A stretch of 64,000 bases of DNA from Mytilus californianus (lineage: Eukaryota; Mollusca; Bivalvia; Mytilida; Mytilidae): assembly GCF_021869535.1 (NCBI RefSeq), contig NW_026262659.1:7998001-8062000 (forward strand), given 5' to 3'. The translations under genes and the position numbers were made by a program. Below the pieces are notes generated by a model, which searched no databases, was not told where the DNA came from, and was given only the letters and a program-made list of their open reading frames with translations. Shown piece by piece: positions 1-13,700 of the stretch (its first letter is position 1; every line of letters starts with the position of its first letter).

Positions 1-903
1 TTCTGTTACACTGTATTCTGTAACCACCCAAATTTGTGTATTCAGAAACAAATTTTTGTCATGGCAGCCATTTTAGATGTTTAGAAATGTCAAAATTCAA
101 TGATCAAATGTTGTTTTCTAAATCCAACTGACTATTTTTATCAAATTGCTAGTCATATGTCAGTACTTGATAAATAAAAAATGTAATTTTTCCCCTGTAA
201 ATGGTTAGTTATTTCATCAGACTTAGTAACCCACCCGTAGCCAGAGGCAGAGGCAATTTTACTGAATGATCAGCTGTTTTTGCTTGACAATTAATTTCTG
301 AAGTTAATTATTTAAACATGTTTTGACTTAATTAAAGTAATTACATATTTCTAATTCACACGAACAGTAACATCATATATTCATAAAGATAATTTCTTAG
401 AATTTCATCATTTTTAAGGTGGAACATTCTGGAATTTTTCTTATAATATAAGCATATAAGCATCAGAGAAGCTACTTTTCATTTCACTGTGTTATCACAC
501 AATTTAACATAATAATAATTGAAAAATAAAGAATGTATATTGTGTGTCTCAATTTATTTTATGAAATAATAATGTCACCCAATTTATCAATTCTCAACTG
601 GTGATTAGTATTCCACTAAATGGTGAACAGTTTCCCAAATTACACGAATGAGTAACTCTACATCCCTCAAATGAAGAATATTTTCAAAGATTAAAGTTTT
701 AGTCAAATCTTTTAACTTGAATAGGCATATATTCTTTTGAAAATTAGAAACACAATCCTTATCTTCTTGTAAAAAAAGTTTGGTTCCCTTGAAAAATGTT
801 GTATTGCAACTTCTTAGTAATTCAGTTGAAGACTATGTATACATGTATATTCAACTTTTGGAAATGTTGCAGCCTTTTTTATTGATATTTGTTTGTCTTT
901 TAG

Positions 904-931
904 TTATCTTGGTGCACAGTTGAGGGTCAGG
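904..931 (+). other. CCNI: CCNI 5' UTR part of first coding exon
   Basis: An acceptor (TTTGTCTTTTAG, ending 903) precedes 28 bases before the ATG. The stretch is open in frame, so translation could begin further upstream, but it shows no similarity to cyclin I beyond the ATG. The upstream exon and the promoter are not identifiable in 1-903. Confidence 0.55.
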
Positions 932-3900
932 ATGAGGCTTCACAATGGAATAGATGCTGAGCATCTGATGCAGATGCTTAGGCAGAACTTACAGAAAGAA
1001 CAAGACCAGTGGAAACCAAAGGCATACAAATCTGTTGATATTGACACATCGGTAAGAAATAGAGACATTCTATTACTCATGATTTTTAAATTAATACATC
1101 TGGGGCTTATCCTTATATTCTTAACAATTAATGATGGGGAGAACATTTGATCAATTCCTCTAGGCAATATTTTTAACAAACCCTGTCTAAGAAACAAAAG
1201 GAAAAGTGTTTCGCTATTTGAATTATTTTCTTAACTGGAATCATTTTCTTAAGTTTTCTCATTGGCACTCATACCACATCTTCTTATATCTATGTATCCA
1301 AATGATTGAACTATATACAATAATTTAATTGTAAATTGAAACCTCCCTTTCAGCATTCAAACAATATTCTTTGATTGAATTTATATTGGACTTCAATTGA
1401 TCTTCTACTCTAATTTTAGACTAAGGTCACTTGAGTATATTATTAGTAAGATATTTCCCCCACTTATAGACTACAAATTATATAAATATGTACATTGTAC
1501 ACTCAAGGTTTTTGACATTTTAAGTATCTCAAGCACTAATCAGCTGAGAATGATTAAAGTCACAAGTGATAAATATAGATATGTATATTTCACCTGTAAC
1601 AATTTGGTTACCTTTGAAAAAAAAAATCACTGGTGATGTTTAGACTTGCTTACATTTTCTAGGCAGTAAATTCTTATCATAGTTTCAATATTATAATATA
1701 TATATATACATGATATATGTAAACAGTCTGAAATACTGCATTCTTCAGTTTGTTAAAAACATAAATGTAGGTCAACTGTCAATACAGAAAATTTAAAACA
1801 CTGCAATGTCTACTGTATGGTTTATTTCTGGATACCAGTCATTTTACCTGTGGTGTAAATATAAAACAAATGTAATTCAGGTATTACCCTAAAATTACCA
1901 TTTGTTAACTTTTGTTTGTGATCAATAAATAGGATGTAAATAATCATAGGTCTCCTACAATAGAAATGTATTTATGTTTACCATGTAACTAGAGTAAATA
2001 AGATTTTATCATAAATAGCTTCAGAAACGGGGGAAATATTTGATAGATTTTAGTGAATGGCATTATAAGTAATTATGCTTCAAATGGTCTTGAATAATCT
2101 TATCTTGTCTTAAAGGCTCCCGTAGCAGCCAGGTTTAACATGTTAATGATCGCTCAACCCTCCTGCTTACCTGGGTCAGTGGTGTTACAGCACAACATAA
2201 GAACAAACTATAGAAATCAGTTGGAAAAGCAGAGACTCATTTAATCAGCACCAAGTACCAAAACAAAAACAAAACACAAGTTAGCAATCAGACCACTCAG
2301 TAACTGAAATCTAGTTTATTGCATCTCAACTTAAAAATAAACCATGTTTTTTTTCGCAGACCTAAGGACACATCCAAAAGTGTTAGAGTTAAGACATCAT
2401 ATTCAATTTTAGAAAAGCATGACAACTAGAGAGCTACTCTAAAATGAGGTCTATTTACTTGTAGACCATTCTTATATCTACATAAAGTATTTGTATACTT
2501 ATATCCACCACTTGTTAAATCAGCTAAGATTGTTTAAGTCACAGTGACTAAATATAGATATTTTACCTGTGAAAAATTGTTTAACATAAAAAAGATCAGA
2601 AATAACAACATTTCACTTGTGATGTTTAGACTTGCTTTAATTTTGTAGACTGTACAACACAGTAACATTCTAAACATAGTTTCAGTATTGTTATGCATTC
2701 TTCATTAACATAAACATATATAGGTCAACTGTCAACACAGAAAATTTAAATCACTGCAGTTGTCTACTGTGTGATTTATTTCTGAATTCCAGTAATTTTA
2801 CCTGTGGTGTAAATATAAAACAAATGTAATCCAGGTATAACCCTGAACATTACCATTTGTTATCTAGTCTGATCAATAAGTAGGATGTAAACAATCATAA
2901 GTCTCCTATAATCATGATAATAGTGATGTATATATATATATATTTACCATAAAACCAAAGTGAATTATTGGCTTCATAATCAGTGAAATATTTTATAGTT
3001 TTAGTGATTGGTATTGTTATTAATAATTTGTATTTAGCGAGGGTCTCGAATAACACATTTCTTGTATCCATTGCAAACCAATTTACATGTATGCTCAATC
3101 CATGTGTATGTGAGACTGTGAAGAATAAAGTACCAAATGCACAGAACTGAAGTTTTTTCTATGCATTTTAATTTTGTTTCCATGCAACATCATCGACATC
3201 GTCTTGACAACAATGTAAAACTATCCAATTTATTTCACATTTAAAAGTTCTCTGGTAAAGAAATCTAGATAACCTTGATATTCTATAGTGTACCTTTTAT
3301 GTTGAATAATAAACATTTGTGTACACTCTACAGTTAAGTGCACTTTACCTAGTATTCATAGCATTATTTCTCTTTGTAACACTTTATAAAGTCTAAGTAA
3401 GTACAGAGTACACTCTCTTGTATACAATATGGTTAAGTGATCTCTGAGGTCTGTACCATCATGACTATCATGTGACAAAAGATAAATATTAAATGTGCTG
3501 AAAGGAATGTCTGATAATTGGATAGGATTCTTCATTAACATAAAATGTAGGTCAACTGTCAACACAGAAAATTTAAATGTAACTAACATCTCCTTGGTAA
3601 TGGTTCTTTATCATGTCTATATTTGTAAAATAACTGAGGAGATTTGCTTTAATTCCTGTCTGGCCTTTGCAGTGGTGATCAATCTGTCCTTCTGTAGGTC
3701 AAAACATAATTTCCATCCATTTTCTCGAATTATATCAATAGTCCTCCTCTTCATATTTTTATAGTAGTTCAACACTGTTCAGCTTCATTTAGTTCACTCT
3801 TACTCAAATAGCGAGTTCAGTTTGGTAATGGTATAAAAAAAATGCTGTTTTGCAAATGTTAAGTTGTTATGATCATCATTTCAAATTTAGTGATGATCGA

Positions 3901-6900
3901 GTGAACATCTGCATTCATGTCCATTTATAAGAATATTTTTATCATGTGTTTATCAAATATCAATGATAATTATATTTCACCTCTATAGTAACTGTATATA
4001 GCACGGTGCATTTAGTAACATTTGGGTCATGGACCAAGATGAGGCTTCTATCATTTAGTGCTAGCCACCTTTCATGTGTTTTTGGCAGTCATTTCCATAT
4101 CAATTATTCAACTGTTCCTTTTATTTACAAGATTGGCTGTAACTCAGATGTTTAATGTTTAGATTACTATTTGATGATTAAGAATTGTGATGTAATTATC
4201 AGGGAAACAGCAACCAACAACAAGACAAGATAATTGTAGTTCAATACAAAATATCAAGTCATTTAAACAGAAACATGAAAGAATTATCAATGTCATTGTA
4301 TCAGGGATATAAGGGATTAGTAAACTTACGATAGAGATAATAAAAAAATTAGCAGTTTCCTTTTTTCTATGAAATCACCAGGATGCATATTTACGTAAAT
4401 ACAAATGTTTGTTGTTTTTAACGGAAAGTTAACAGTAATCATGATTATGATTTGTATTGTTATTTGTACAGGAAGTGAATGGAAGTCAGAGAGATGAGGC
4501 TGTTCGCTGGATGTTGTTTCTAAACAGGAAGTTTGGATTTACCCCAGAAACCTTTGGTCTCAGTGTTTCCCTTCTCGACAGATTTCAGTGTCTTGTTAAA
4601 GTGAGTTTAATCACATGGTTTATCACATGGTTAAGGTGTAGTAATTATTAAAAAGATATCTCAACTCCCAATTTTTGTACCAAGGTCTGCTAAATATTGT
4701 CAAGTACAATATAATGGCTCTGTCCAGTACAGAGGACCAAATAACCATTCAGATGAAATGTAAAAGTGTAGACTGGTAACTAAGGCAACTACAGTGTGGT
4801 TCAGTAAAGTACAAATTAATCAGGACATGGTCTTATTTTATGTTTTGATAAAAGTTTGTAAACAAGTCACTTATTCCCACCTATATAAATTCTGTACACA
4901 AGTGTTTGCAATTAATGTGATAATGTTGTCAGACTGTCTTTGTTAAAAAGAAAACTAAAAGGTGCAGTAATTAAGTAAGAACATGTGTATTTTTACACAA
5001 TCTCATCAAGTTTGCCATTAAACATGTTAAATATTTACTGGTATATATATGAAGATATGGAGTAAGCGCCATTGAGACAGCAATCCAATGTCAAAAGATC
5101 TAGTCTGAGAGATTTTAAATTATACAGCCATCAACAATAGAGTAGACAGGTGTCTATATGTCATGAGAATCTCTTTATTGTCCCAAATCAACAAAAGTGA
5201 ATAGATTAAACAGACATTCATGAATCAGCCATCAATATAAAGGTAAGGAGATGTGATATGATTGCCAATGAGAGGACCAGAGTTCAAATGAAGTGGATGT
5301 AATCAATTATAGCTAACTGTATGGCCTTCAACAATGAGAGAAAAGCCATACTGTATAGTCCACTATAATAGGCCCTGACATGAAAATGTGAAACAATTCA
5401 AACAAGAAAACCAATAGCTTAATTCATAACAAAACCATTTACGAAAAACAAATATGACAGACATTAGCCAAAGCTTAAGACAACCAAGGAACTACAGGCT
5501 CCTGACTTTGGACAGGCACATAAAGAATGTGGCAGTGTTTAACATATGTGTGAGCACTGAACATCATTAAGGATAAGATAATTGATGTTAATCATCCAAA
5601 ATACCATACATGTATTAAATTAGAATGAAAGCTATTTCAATAGTTGATACTTATCACAAGTTTGGAAGATGTTTTGTTCATGGGAAATTTTTACTGTATT
5701 GTGCAGCACTGCTATTTTCCAAATGCAAAATTAGTAAAAACAAAATCACCAGGTCTCATGAGAGATTATTTTTAACATAGATTTATCTGTTACAGGTTCG
5801 ACCTAAGTATCTGCATTGTGTAGCCATTAGCTGTCTTTACATCGCAGCTAAGACCCTGGAGGAAGAAGAAGTATGTATTAAAGGGAATTCACTTTTCAGT
5901 GAAATATTCAACATTGTTCATAAATATATCTCTGCTTTTAAACATGTTAGGAAAATTTCAAAGATTTCAGATATTACCATTTACAAATTCACAGTTGCAA
6001 TAATCATGATAATGTAAAATAATAATAGATAAAACTAAATTAATGTAATCATGCCCTTTTCTTTCAGTTCATAAATAGCAATCTAGTTTTTGTCAAAATC
6101 ACTTGATAACAAACCAAAACAATGTTAAATTAGAGAGAGAAAATAGCTATGCAATACTTTATATTCCATTAATCAGTCCCCTACCAACGAAGTCAAAGGG
6201 GACTTTAGGTTTGCACTCCGTCTGTCCGTCTGTCCATCCGTCAGTCCAGCAAATAAGTTTTCCACACTTTTTTATGCCCCTGCCGTAGCGGAGTGGGCAT
6301 TAAGTTTTACCCTTGTCCATCTGTACTTATGTCCGTACATCCCAAAATTGGTTTCGGTTCTCTAACTTGAGTTTGCCTCAAACAAATGTTATGAAACTTA
6401 TACACAATGCTAATTACCACAAAACACAGATCAACTTTGAATTTTGGTGGCGTCACTTTAACCGTTCTAGAGTTATGCCCCTTTATAAATGGAAAAATTG
6501 CAAAATGTTTAGTTTTCGTTCTCTAACTTAAGTTTGCCTCAACCAAATGTTATGAAACTTATACACAATGGTTATTAGCACCAAATACAGATCAAGTTTG
6601 AATTTTGGTAGGGTCACTCTAACCGTTCTAGAGTTATGCCCCTTTATAAATGGAAAAATTACAAAATTTTTAGTTTCCGTTCTCTAATTTAAGTTCGCCT
6701 CAACCAAATGTTATGAAACTTATACACAATGCTTATTACCACAAAACACAGATCAAGTTTGAATTTTGGTGGCGTCACTTAAACCGTTCTAGAGTTATGT
6801 CCCTTTATAAATGGAAAAATTGCAAAATTTTTAGTTTCGGTTCTCTAACTTAAGTTTGCCTCAACCAAATGTTATGAAACATATACACAATGCTTATTAT

Positions 6901-9900
6901 CACAAAATAAAGATCGACGTTTGAATTTTGGTGGGGTCACTTTAACCATTCTCGAGTTGTGCCCCTTTATAAATGGAAAAAAATGCAAAATTTTTAGTTT
7001 CTGTTCTCTAACTTAAGTTGCCTCAACCAAATGTTATGAAACTTAAACACAATGCTTTTTACCACAAAACACAGGTCAAGTTGAATTTTGGTAGCGTCAC
7101 TTTAATCATTATCGAGTTATGCCCCTTTATAAATCGAAAAATTGCAAAATTTTAGTTTCTGTTCTGTAACTTAAGTTTGCCCCTACCAAACATTATGAAA
7201 CCTATACACAATACTTATTACCTTAAAACTCAGATCAAGTACAAATTTGGGTAGCGTCACTTTTATCGTTCTTGAGTTATGTCCCTTTAAAATGCTGTAT
7301 GCAAGCGGGGGCATCATCTGTGTCCATGGGGACACATTCTCCAATTATTTCTTTATGCTTGAAGATATTGATTTGATATTTGGTGTATTGTTTTATCATG
7401 ACCAGTTACAGATCAAATTCGAATTTTAGTCCGGTCTGATGATTTTGTGCAGAGTTATGGTCCTTGGACTTAGAAAATTCACTCAATTAATCAGTTTTCT
7501 GCACTTTTTTTTGTCATGCTTAAGGATATTGATTTGATAATTGGTATATAGTTTTATCATGACAAGTTACAGATCAAATTCAAATTTTGTTCTGGTCTGA
7601 TGATTTTGTGCAGAGTTATGGTCCTTGGACTTTCGCGTCATGCTTGAAGATATTGATTTGATAATCGGTGTATAGTTTAATCATGACAAGTTACCGATCA
7701 AGTTCAAATTTTGTTCCGGTCTGATGATTTTGTGCAAAGTTATTGTCCTTCACTTAAATAATCAGATTTCAAAACTTTTTTTCGTCATGCTTGAAGATAT
7801 TGACTTGATATTTGTAATATAGTTTATGTTGTCTGCTCTATGGTCGGGTTGTTGTCTCTTTGACACATTCCCCATTTCCATTCTCAATTTTACACCATGA
7901 CAAGTTATAGATCAAGTTAGCATTTTGTTCCAATACAATGAATTTTTAACCGGTAGGGGACTATGTATTACCATGCAATACTCTAAGAATGCTTGTTTAT
8001 GTTCAGTTTCTGTTGCAAAAATGTATGCCCCAAAAATGTTTAATTTATATAAGAATTACCACCATGAATATAAATATAGAAATTGTAGGATCTGCAGACA
8101 TGCTGTCAAAAGTTCTAGATTGTTATTGAAAAAATATCCACACATAAAAAAAAAATTTCTACACTTTTTCTTATTTATTGTTATTTTGGGAATGTGTAAA
8201 TTCCATAATGAACAAATCCAATTTTCTTAGCTTTTAAGCTTACTTCTCAAATTAATATTTCTTTTCTGTAGCTAAATTTTTATATGATTTCATATTCATG
8301 ATTTCAGGTAATTCCCAGCACGGTAGATCTTGTGAAGATAAGTCAGTGTAGCTGTTCAGTGGCAGAAATCCTGCGTATGGAGCTAGCCATTCTTAACAAA
8401 TTATCATGGAACAGTAAATTTGTTACAGCAGTAGACTTTCTTCACATTGTAAGTGTGTAAAAAATTATGTTACATTCAGTTAGTGTGTAGTTAAAGTTGA
8501 AGCATAAATTTCTTTGCTATATTTTCTGAATTGGGATCCCATGACCATTATACCATATTTTAAAGCATTAGATGCAGAAAGTCAGATAACATCCAACAAA
8601 ATAGTTAAAATTATCATGCTTAAATGTTAAACATCAAAATGAAGATGGTCAAATTCTAACAACTGTGATCTGATATTTAATAATTACTTCAAAGGCTTTT
8701 GTCACTATAGTACATGTATATGTCAAATAGAAATAGACATGTTATTTACCTCTATGAAATAATCTGCAGGTCAATATATTACATGTTGATCTGTAGTTTT
8801 ACATATTTCATGTTAGTGTCCAGCATCTGACATTGCTTCATGAACATACAATTGTTAAATTGTGGTAATTTATTTCTTTTCTCTACATTTTTAGATCCAC
8901 GGAATGTTGATGAATTACTTCCCTCAACTGCTTAAGGGACTCTGTGACATGACACCCTCACGTCATCTCGGTCTTCTGATGAGACGTTTGTTTTGTTGCT
9001 ATAGTAACCATCGATTGATGACCTTCAGACCGGTGACCTTAGCTATGACTGTGATCTGTTTAGAACTGGAACAGATTACACACAATTGGCTCTCCATGGT
9101 TATAATGGTACAACAAATGGCTAAGGTATTTATATATATATCACATAGTCACATATGCTTTGAGAGGATAAAAATCATAAAGGGGCAGATAAACAAATAT
9201 TACATAGCCAAAAGATAAAAGACAAAGAAAAACTTGAGACCACAAAAAAACAGAAAACCTGATTGAGCAACAACAAAAAATACTATAAAAGACTTTAACT
9301 CAGGAACTGTGAAATGGTAAGCAGTTATATCTGTATGCCAGTATATAGTTCTAGCTTTGCTGTTTTCACATTTCCAACTAAAGCACAATATTATTGTATA
9401 CATGATATATGTAATACAAAAACAAAGGATAAGGGGTTTCTATCCATAACACAAAATCAGTACATGCAGAGCAAAAAACACACAAAAAGCAAAGGAACAG
9501 CACTTTTATTGCTGTTCTTCATCTCAAAGTCACAGTGAGGCCTTCAACAAGGAACCAAAAAACTCTCACCTCACTGCAAGTTTAAGACAGCCCCTAGCAC
9601 CGGTGCATTTATATTTTAAACCATGCCTTGTCATGATTGTTGTAAACCTTTTTCATTGCTGAAGCAAGTTATTTAAACCAGAGAAAACATTCCCCTTTTA
9701 TCTTACAGATTAACAATGAAGATTTTATCCAATGCCGAGAGGAATGTGGAAGGTTTCTAACCAGTAACAAACTGCTACCCACCGGTTACAAATTTTCTGC
9801 TCAAAAGCCATTGCCTAAAAAGTCCATCAAACGCAAGGCCAATATTTTGGATGATGAGGATGACATCTACGATGGAATCAAACGGCTGTACAATGAAGAT

Positions 9901-9987
9901 AATAATGATGTCAGGATGTCATGTGCCAAAGAGTTGCACCAAGATAACGATAATTTCATACAAATGACTACTGTTAGTGCCAATTAA
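932..9987 (+). CDS. CCNI: Cyclin I ortholog, six coding exons
   Basis: Coding exons are 932-1051, 4472-4600, 5796-5870, 8308-8448, 8895-9125 and 9709-9987 (stop TAA). Every junction is AG/GT and all introns are phase 0, giving about 324 residues. The start ATG at 932 puts the first conserved Trp (QDQWK) at residue 27, as I recall for human cyclin I; the exon itself opens at an acceptor at 903, so a 5' UTR exon lies upstream. The cyclin box covers about residues 46-155 (QRDEAVRW, ETFGLSVSLLDRF, YIAAKTLEEEE, ILRMELAILNKLSW). A second helical region follows, then a basic stretch (KPLPKKSIKRKA, about 265-276) and DDIYDGIKRLYNED at about 283-296, which is diagnostic for cyclin I rather than cyclin G. 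Cyclin I is an atypical cyclin linked to CDK5 and cell survival in mammals; that role is inferred here. Mammalian CCNI has about 377 residues, so this copy has a shorter C-terminus. Confidence 0.93.
1250..1297 (+). repeat. Dispersed mussel repeat G, terminal fragment
   Basis: Only the terminal core of the dispersed family called G here is present ('TCATTGGCACTCATACCAC' followed by ATCTTCTTAT). The same terminus recurs at 23109, 32165, 35280, 35514, 42113 and 51281 (+), and inverted at 5240 and 58370. Confidence 0.75.
1535..3060. repeat. Intronic segmental duplication in CCNI intron 1
   Basis: Sequence 1535-2105 recurs at 2515-3060 with the same order of blocks: a 'GTCACA(A/G)TGA' block, 'GATGTTTAGACTTGCTT', 'TAGGTCAACTGTCAA', 'TTTTACCTGTGGTGTAAAT' and 'CTCCTA(C/T)AAT'. 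A short third piece lies at 3530-3580. A reverse copy of repeat G (about 2113-2260) sits between the two halves. No coding content is seen. Confidence 0.8.
2113..2260 (-). repeat. Dispersed repeat G, internal fragment
   Basis: Reverse-complement match to the internal part of repeat G seen at 21230-21320 and 50940-51010: 'GGTTTAACATGTTAATG', 'CTCAACCCTCC', 'TGGTGTTACAGCAC' and 'ATCAGTTGGAAAAG'. Confidence 0.8.
5228..5575 (-). repeat. Dispersed repeat G, long reverse copy
   Basis: Reading in reverse it contains the ordered G modules: 'GTCCAAAGTCAGGAGCC', 'GGTTGTCTTAAGC', 'AGGGCCTATTATAG', 'TTGTTGAAGGCCATAC' and the terminal 'CATTGGCAATCATATCAC'. It lies in CCNI intron 2. Confidence 0.85.
6269..7330 (+). 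repeat. Element D: 161-bp tandem array, about six units
   Basis: The unit runs 'GTTCTCTAACTTAAGTTTGC', 'CAAATGTTATGAAACTTATA', 'GATCAAGTTTGAATTTTGGT', 'TTCTAGAGTTATGCCCCTTT'. 'GTTCTCTAA' starts at 6357, 6518, 6679, 6840, 7003 and 7161, so the period is 161, 161, 161, 163 and 158. The left end is palindrome-like (ATGCCCCTGCCGTAGCGGAG then TGGGCAT). Reverse copies lie at 52135-52536 and 63316-64000. Confidence 0.9.
7826..7893 (+). repeat. Dispersed repeat I, terminal fragment
   Basis: Contains 'GCTCTATGGTCGGGTTGTTG', 'TCTCTTTGACACATTCCCC' and 'ATTTCCATTCTCAATTTTA'. It is the plus-orientation match to the reverse copy at 32513-32912. Confidence 0.8.
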
Positions 9988-10700
9988 TATGTAATCTCAG
10001 GGCTAGTGTTTGGATGTTACAGGTAGATAGAGTTGAGAATTCATATCATTATCCTGCTCCTTGCTGAAACCTTAAATTAGTCAAATTATCCTTTTGGTGT
10101 GACTTGGTTAGTAGAATTTATCTTCTCTGAATTTTTTCTTCTTCAAAAATGAATCACAGATGATGTTTCCTTAAGAAAAGTAAATATTTTATAGTAAATA
10201 GTTACAGTTTAACGCTTTTGAAATATGTGTTTATTAATATACTAGTAAGAAGAAAAAAAAACAGTATGTAAACTTTATGTTAAAGTAAATTTTACTCTGT
10301 TCTGTCTTCTGTTTCTCAACTTCTTCTAAATGCAAGTCCAGAATCTAAGAGATGCATATATCAATCAAAATCTAACAGAAATAATCTTTGAACTGTAGCC
10401 AATGTCTCTTTTAAAATAATTTGTTTGTTTTTATGTTACATTTTTCACCAGAATATGTTAAAGTGCCATATTTTATTTTGTTTATAGAAGTTTATTATTA
10501 CTACGTACTTAACATATTCTTGGAGGTCTACCCACTCTTATGATTGTTAATGCCATTATTATGAAGCTTGCCTGAATTTCACACCATAGATATTATACAT
10601 GCAAATCAATTGATTTGATCTTCTTTTAAATAACACATTTGTTTGGCAATATTTCTGAAAAATTATCTTTGTACAATAAATTTATATATTTTTGGCAACA
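9988..10700 (+). other. CCNI: CCNI 3' UTR with candidate poly(A) signal
   Basis: AT-rich non-coding sequence follows the stop codon. The first clear AATAAA after it is at 10675-10680, giving a 3' UTR of roughly 700 bases. Further AATAAA hexamers lie downstream, for example at 13926-13931, so a longer UTR cannot be excluded. Confidence 0.4.
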
Positions 10701-13700
10701 ATTCTAATCCATGAAATATCTTTACAGCACATATTATGATGACTATAAAAATTTTAATTTATTTTTCACAATCAAAAAAGTATACAAGTGCTAACATGCG
10801 ATTTAGTTTTCTCATACAGAAGCTAAATTATATGAAAATTATAAATTGTTATTTTTTTTTTCTTGTTATTTTTGTTTGTAAATACATGTACAAAGTTTTC
10901 TTTTTAATTTTTGACGAGGCTGTGACAAGAACAAATGATTATATGTTATATTTTCCACTGATTAGTACAGTATTTTTCTTTTTCTTTTAAATTTTGTATG
11001 TTATTTTGTGTTGTAAGTTATTTATGCATCTTTTTGCTTTAATGTTTATTGGCATACTAATGTAATTTTATATTGTTTATTTGATGTCTACAAATATAAA
11101 TACAAAAAAAATTGATTCAATAGCATTTTCAAAAAAAATAATTTCTTAGATTTAAGAATCCTGTTTTATTGATGATGAGGACTTTTGAACAAAGACACTT
11201 ACATTTTCTAAATAAATCTAACATTATCAGTTGAAAATGATTGAATAATGAAAGGAAAATATGAAAAGTATTTGTTTTATTATTTTGAATTAGGCAAAAA
11301 TTACATCAGTTGAGGATATTCAGTCTTAATTGACCCTCCACTACTTATTTTCTCACAGTTCTACAATAATTACTTTATTTTAAGTGAAATTGTTATTTGT
11401 AATAAGAAATGAATAATTTCAACATTAAAGATAAAAAGAAAACTAAATAACTTGCACCTTTCAAAGTTTATTTTTGTTGTTTATAACCTATGATTTTATT
11501 GCTAACCCTTATTTGTTCATGAGTGGTGTAGAATATATATTTCATATTTTCAGCAAAATAAAAAAAAAAACATGAAACATAAAAAAAAGTTGTTAAAAAA
11601 AATATATATATAAACATAAAATGTAAGAAAACAGTTGCTTTTAAATGTAGTTAAAATATTTTAATTTATTTAAACTGTTGTGACGATAGTTTCATTTATA
11701 TCTATTGTTACAAGTATAAATATTAATGAATCAGATTTTATCAGGCTCCACATGGGACAAAACCAATAGACACAAACATGAGCTCTACCGAGCATATTAA
11801 CAATATGTTCTTTCTGAATATAAAGAATTTTTATAGTTTTTTTTAGAATTAAAAAAAAAATCTCAGCTCTTCAGTCTTTTACTCTGACAATCTTTCTTGT
11901 GAATAAAGTGAAATATGAGGAGAAATGTTTGAATGATATTAATTCAAAATAATGTTATATTTCTAATAACATGTTCATTGTAATTGAAAATTTAAAAAAT
12001 GGAAAAAGTTGCACTTATCTCAAGATATAAATGAAACTATTATGAGTTGGACCTAAATTTCCCAATTTTGATATGCATGATATTGTAACATGTGCCACCA
12101 CCAAATATGATGGAAAAAAACAACATTATTTTACGTATCCTAATTGGAACTTTGTTTATACAGTGAATTTTTTCTTTCATAGAAAAATTTCACTGTAACT
12201 ATATGATTATTTATTGTTATAAAAATTGATGTACCAGTTGTTTAGATTTTTGGTCTTCAACAAATTAAATGCTGTCAAAATATTCTCATATGTCATAAGA
12301 TCTGATATGAAATTCTGATTCCTTGCCAAGATGACATCAAAAAGTATTTTACCATAGAATTTAACAATGATTCAAATAAGATAAACAGTTGTTTAATAGT
12401 ATTCATTGCTTGATATCATGTAAAAAAAGGATCTCATCATTTCACCAACCCATTCTGTATATTTTTATTTGGTGCGTCTTTTAAGTACTTGTTAATAATT
12501 ACTGTTTTAATTTATATTCCCAAAATAGCAATATCATAGCGAAAAAGGGAGGGAATCATTAAGTATTTCCTTTGTTCTTTTTATTATGTTAATGAATAAG
12601 AATTTGTGATTGATGTTAATGCTACTTTGGGGATCATTCCTGGGAGAGAGAGAAAGTATGAAAATAAATGAAATCAAGGCAGCAAAATCCCAAGAGTAAA
12701 GTGGTATGTGTATACTTTGGGGTATGTGTATACTTTGGGCCAGTAAAATTTGTAAATTTGGGAAAAAAGGTGTGGTAGTGTGTGTGCTGGTTCTCTGACA
12801 AGGTGTGAAAAACTAATATTTTTATATAATAGTTAAAAAATCAAAAAGAATTTGTCAAAAAGGTTTTTAAATGAAGAAAAAATGTTCAAGATTAGCAAGC
12901 AGAATTAGGTCGCTGTTGAAGATTTATATAGTTTTCACCATAGAAATTTCCATTTTAATTATTCAAAACAGGTTTTGGCTCATCTGAAAATTATTGATGA
13001 CTTGCAAAAAATTTGTTAAAGTCTGACTTACTTATTAGACACAAAATTGATACACAAGGAATAAAGATATAAACACATAGTAATAATATAATGTTACTTT
13101 GTCAGAGGGTATACCAGTGAAAGAAGAACTTTTTGTGAAGTTTTGTAAATAATGCTTATTTGATTGGCAATACTCTAGGGAAGAGAGAGAGAGGGTTTTT
13201 ATAACCAAATTTTAGTTTGTTTTTAAAGCAAGACTTTTTTTTGTTTTTATACACAAATAAAGACCAACTAGTGAGAAAGGTTTTATAAGAAATATAATTT
13301 GTTGTTGTTATGTAGTTGTACAAATGTTTTCTGTTTTTGTTTACTGTGCATATTGATATAAATGAACACATGAAGATCATCTGTGTTAGAATAGTACAAT
13401 GAAAGCATAAATCCTTAATAAAGTAGGAATTTAAAGAATGTATGAAGAAACAAACATACATATCAGAACATCTAATACCACCTTATATTTTTGTGTCATT
13501 CCATTTACACAATAGTTATATTAAAAATAGGGCAAAATAATTGTAAGTTATCATGAATTATTATTATTTTCTGAACAATATCTGATAACATGTGCTGAAT
13601 CAGGATTGAAGAGGAGTATCATTTCCCAATCTATTTTCCCCAAAATATTCATTAAAAATAATTTGACAGAAAACATGTTTTTAATAAATACACATTGGTA

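Larger units (their letters stand above)
6168..7925 (+). repeat. Tandem-core element E, interrupted by D and I
   Basis: The start module (about 6168-6268) has 'AAAGGGGACTTTAGGTTTGC' and a CTGTC/GTCCATCC-rich tail. The core 'TTGAAGATATTGATTTGATA...TGACAAGTTACAGATCAA...GATTTTGTGCAGAGTTATGG' repeats at about 161-bp spacing near 7356, 7517, 7641 (a shortened unit) and 7798. Element D is inserted at about 6269-7330 and a piece of repeat I at 7826-7893. It lies within CCNI intron 3. Confidence 0.8.

Noticed and set aside
9200..9600. Possible reverse copy of repeat G after CCNI exon 5
   Set aside because: Only 'GGCCTTCAACAA' and loose A-rich similarity match; module order could not be followed, so it was not annotated.
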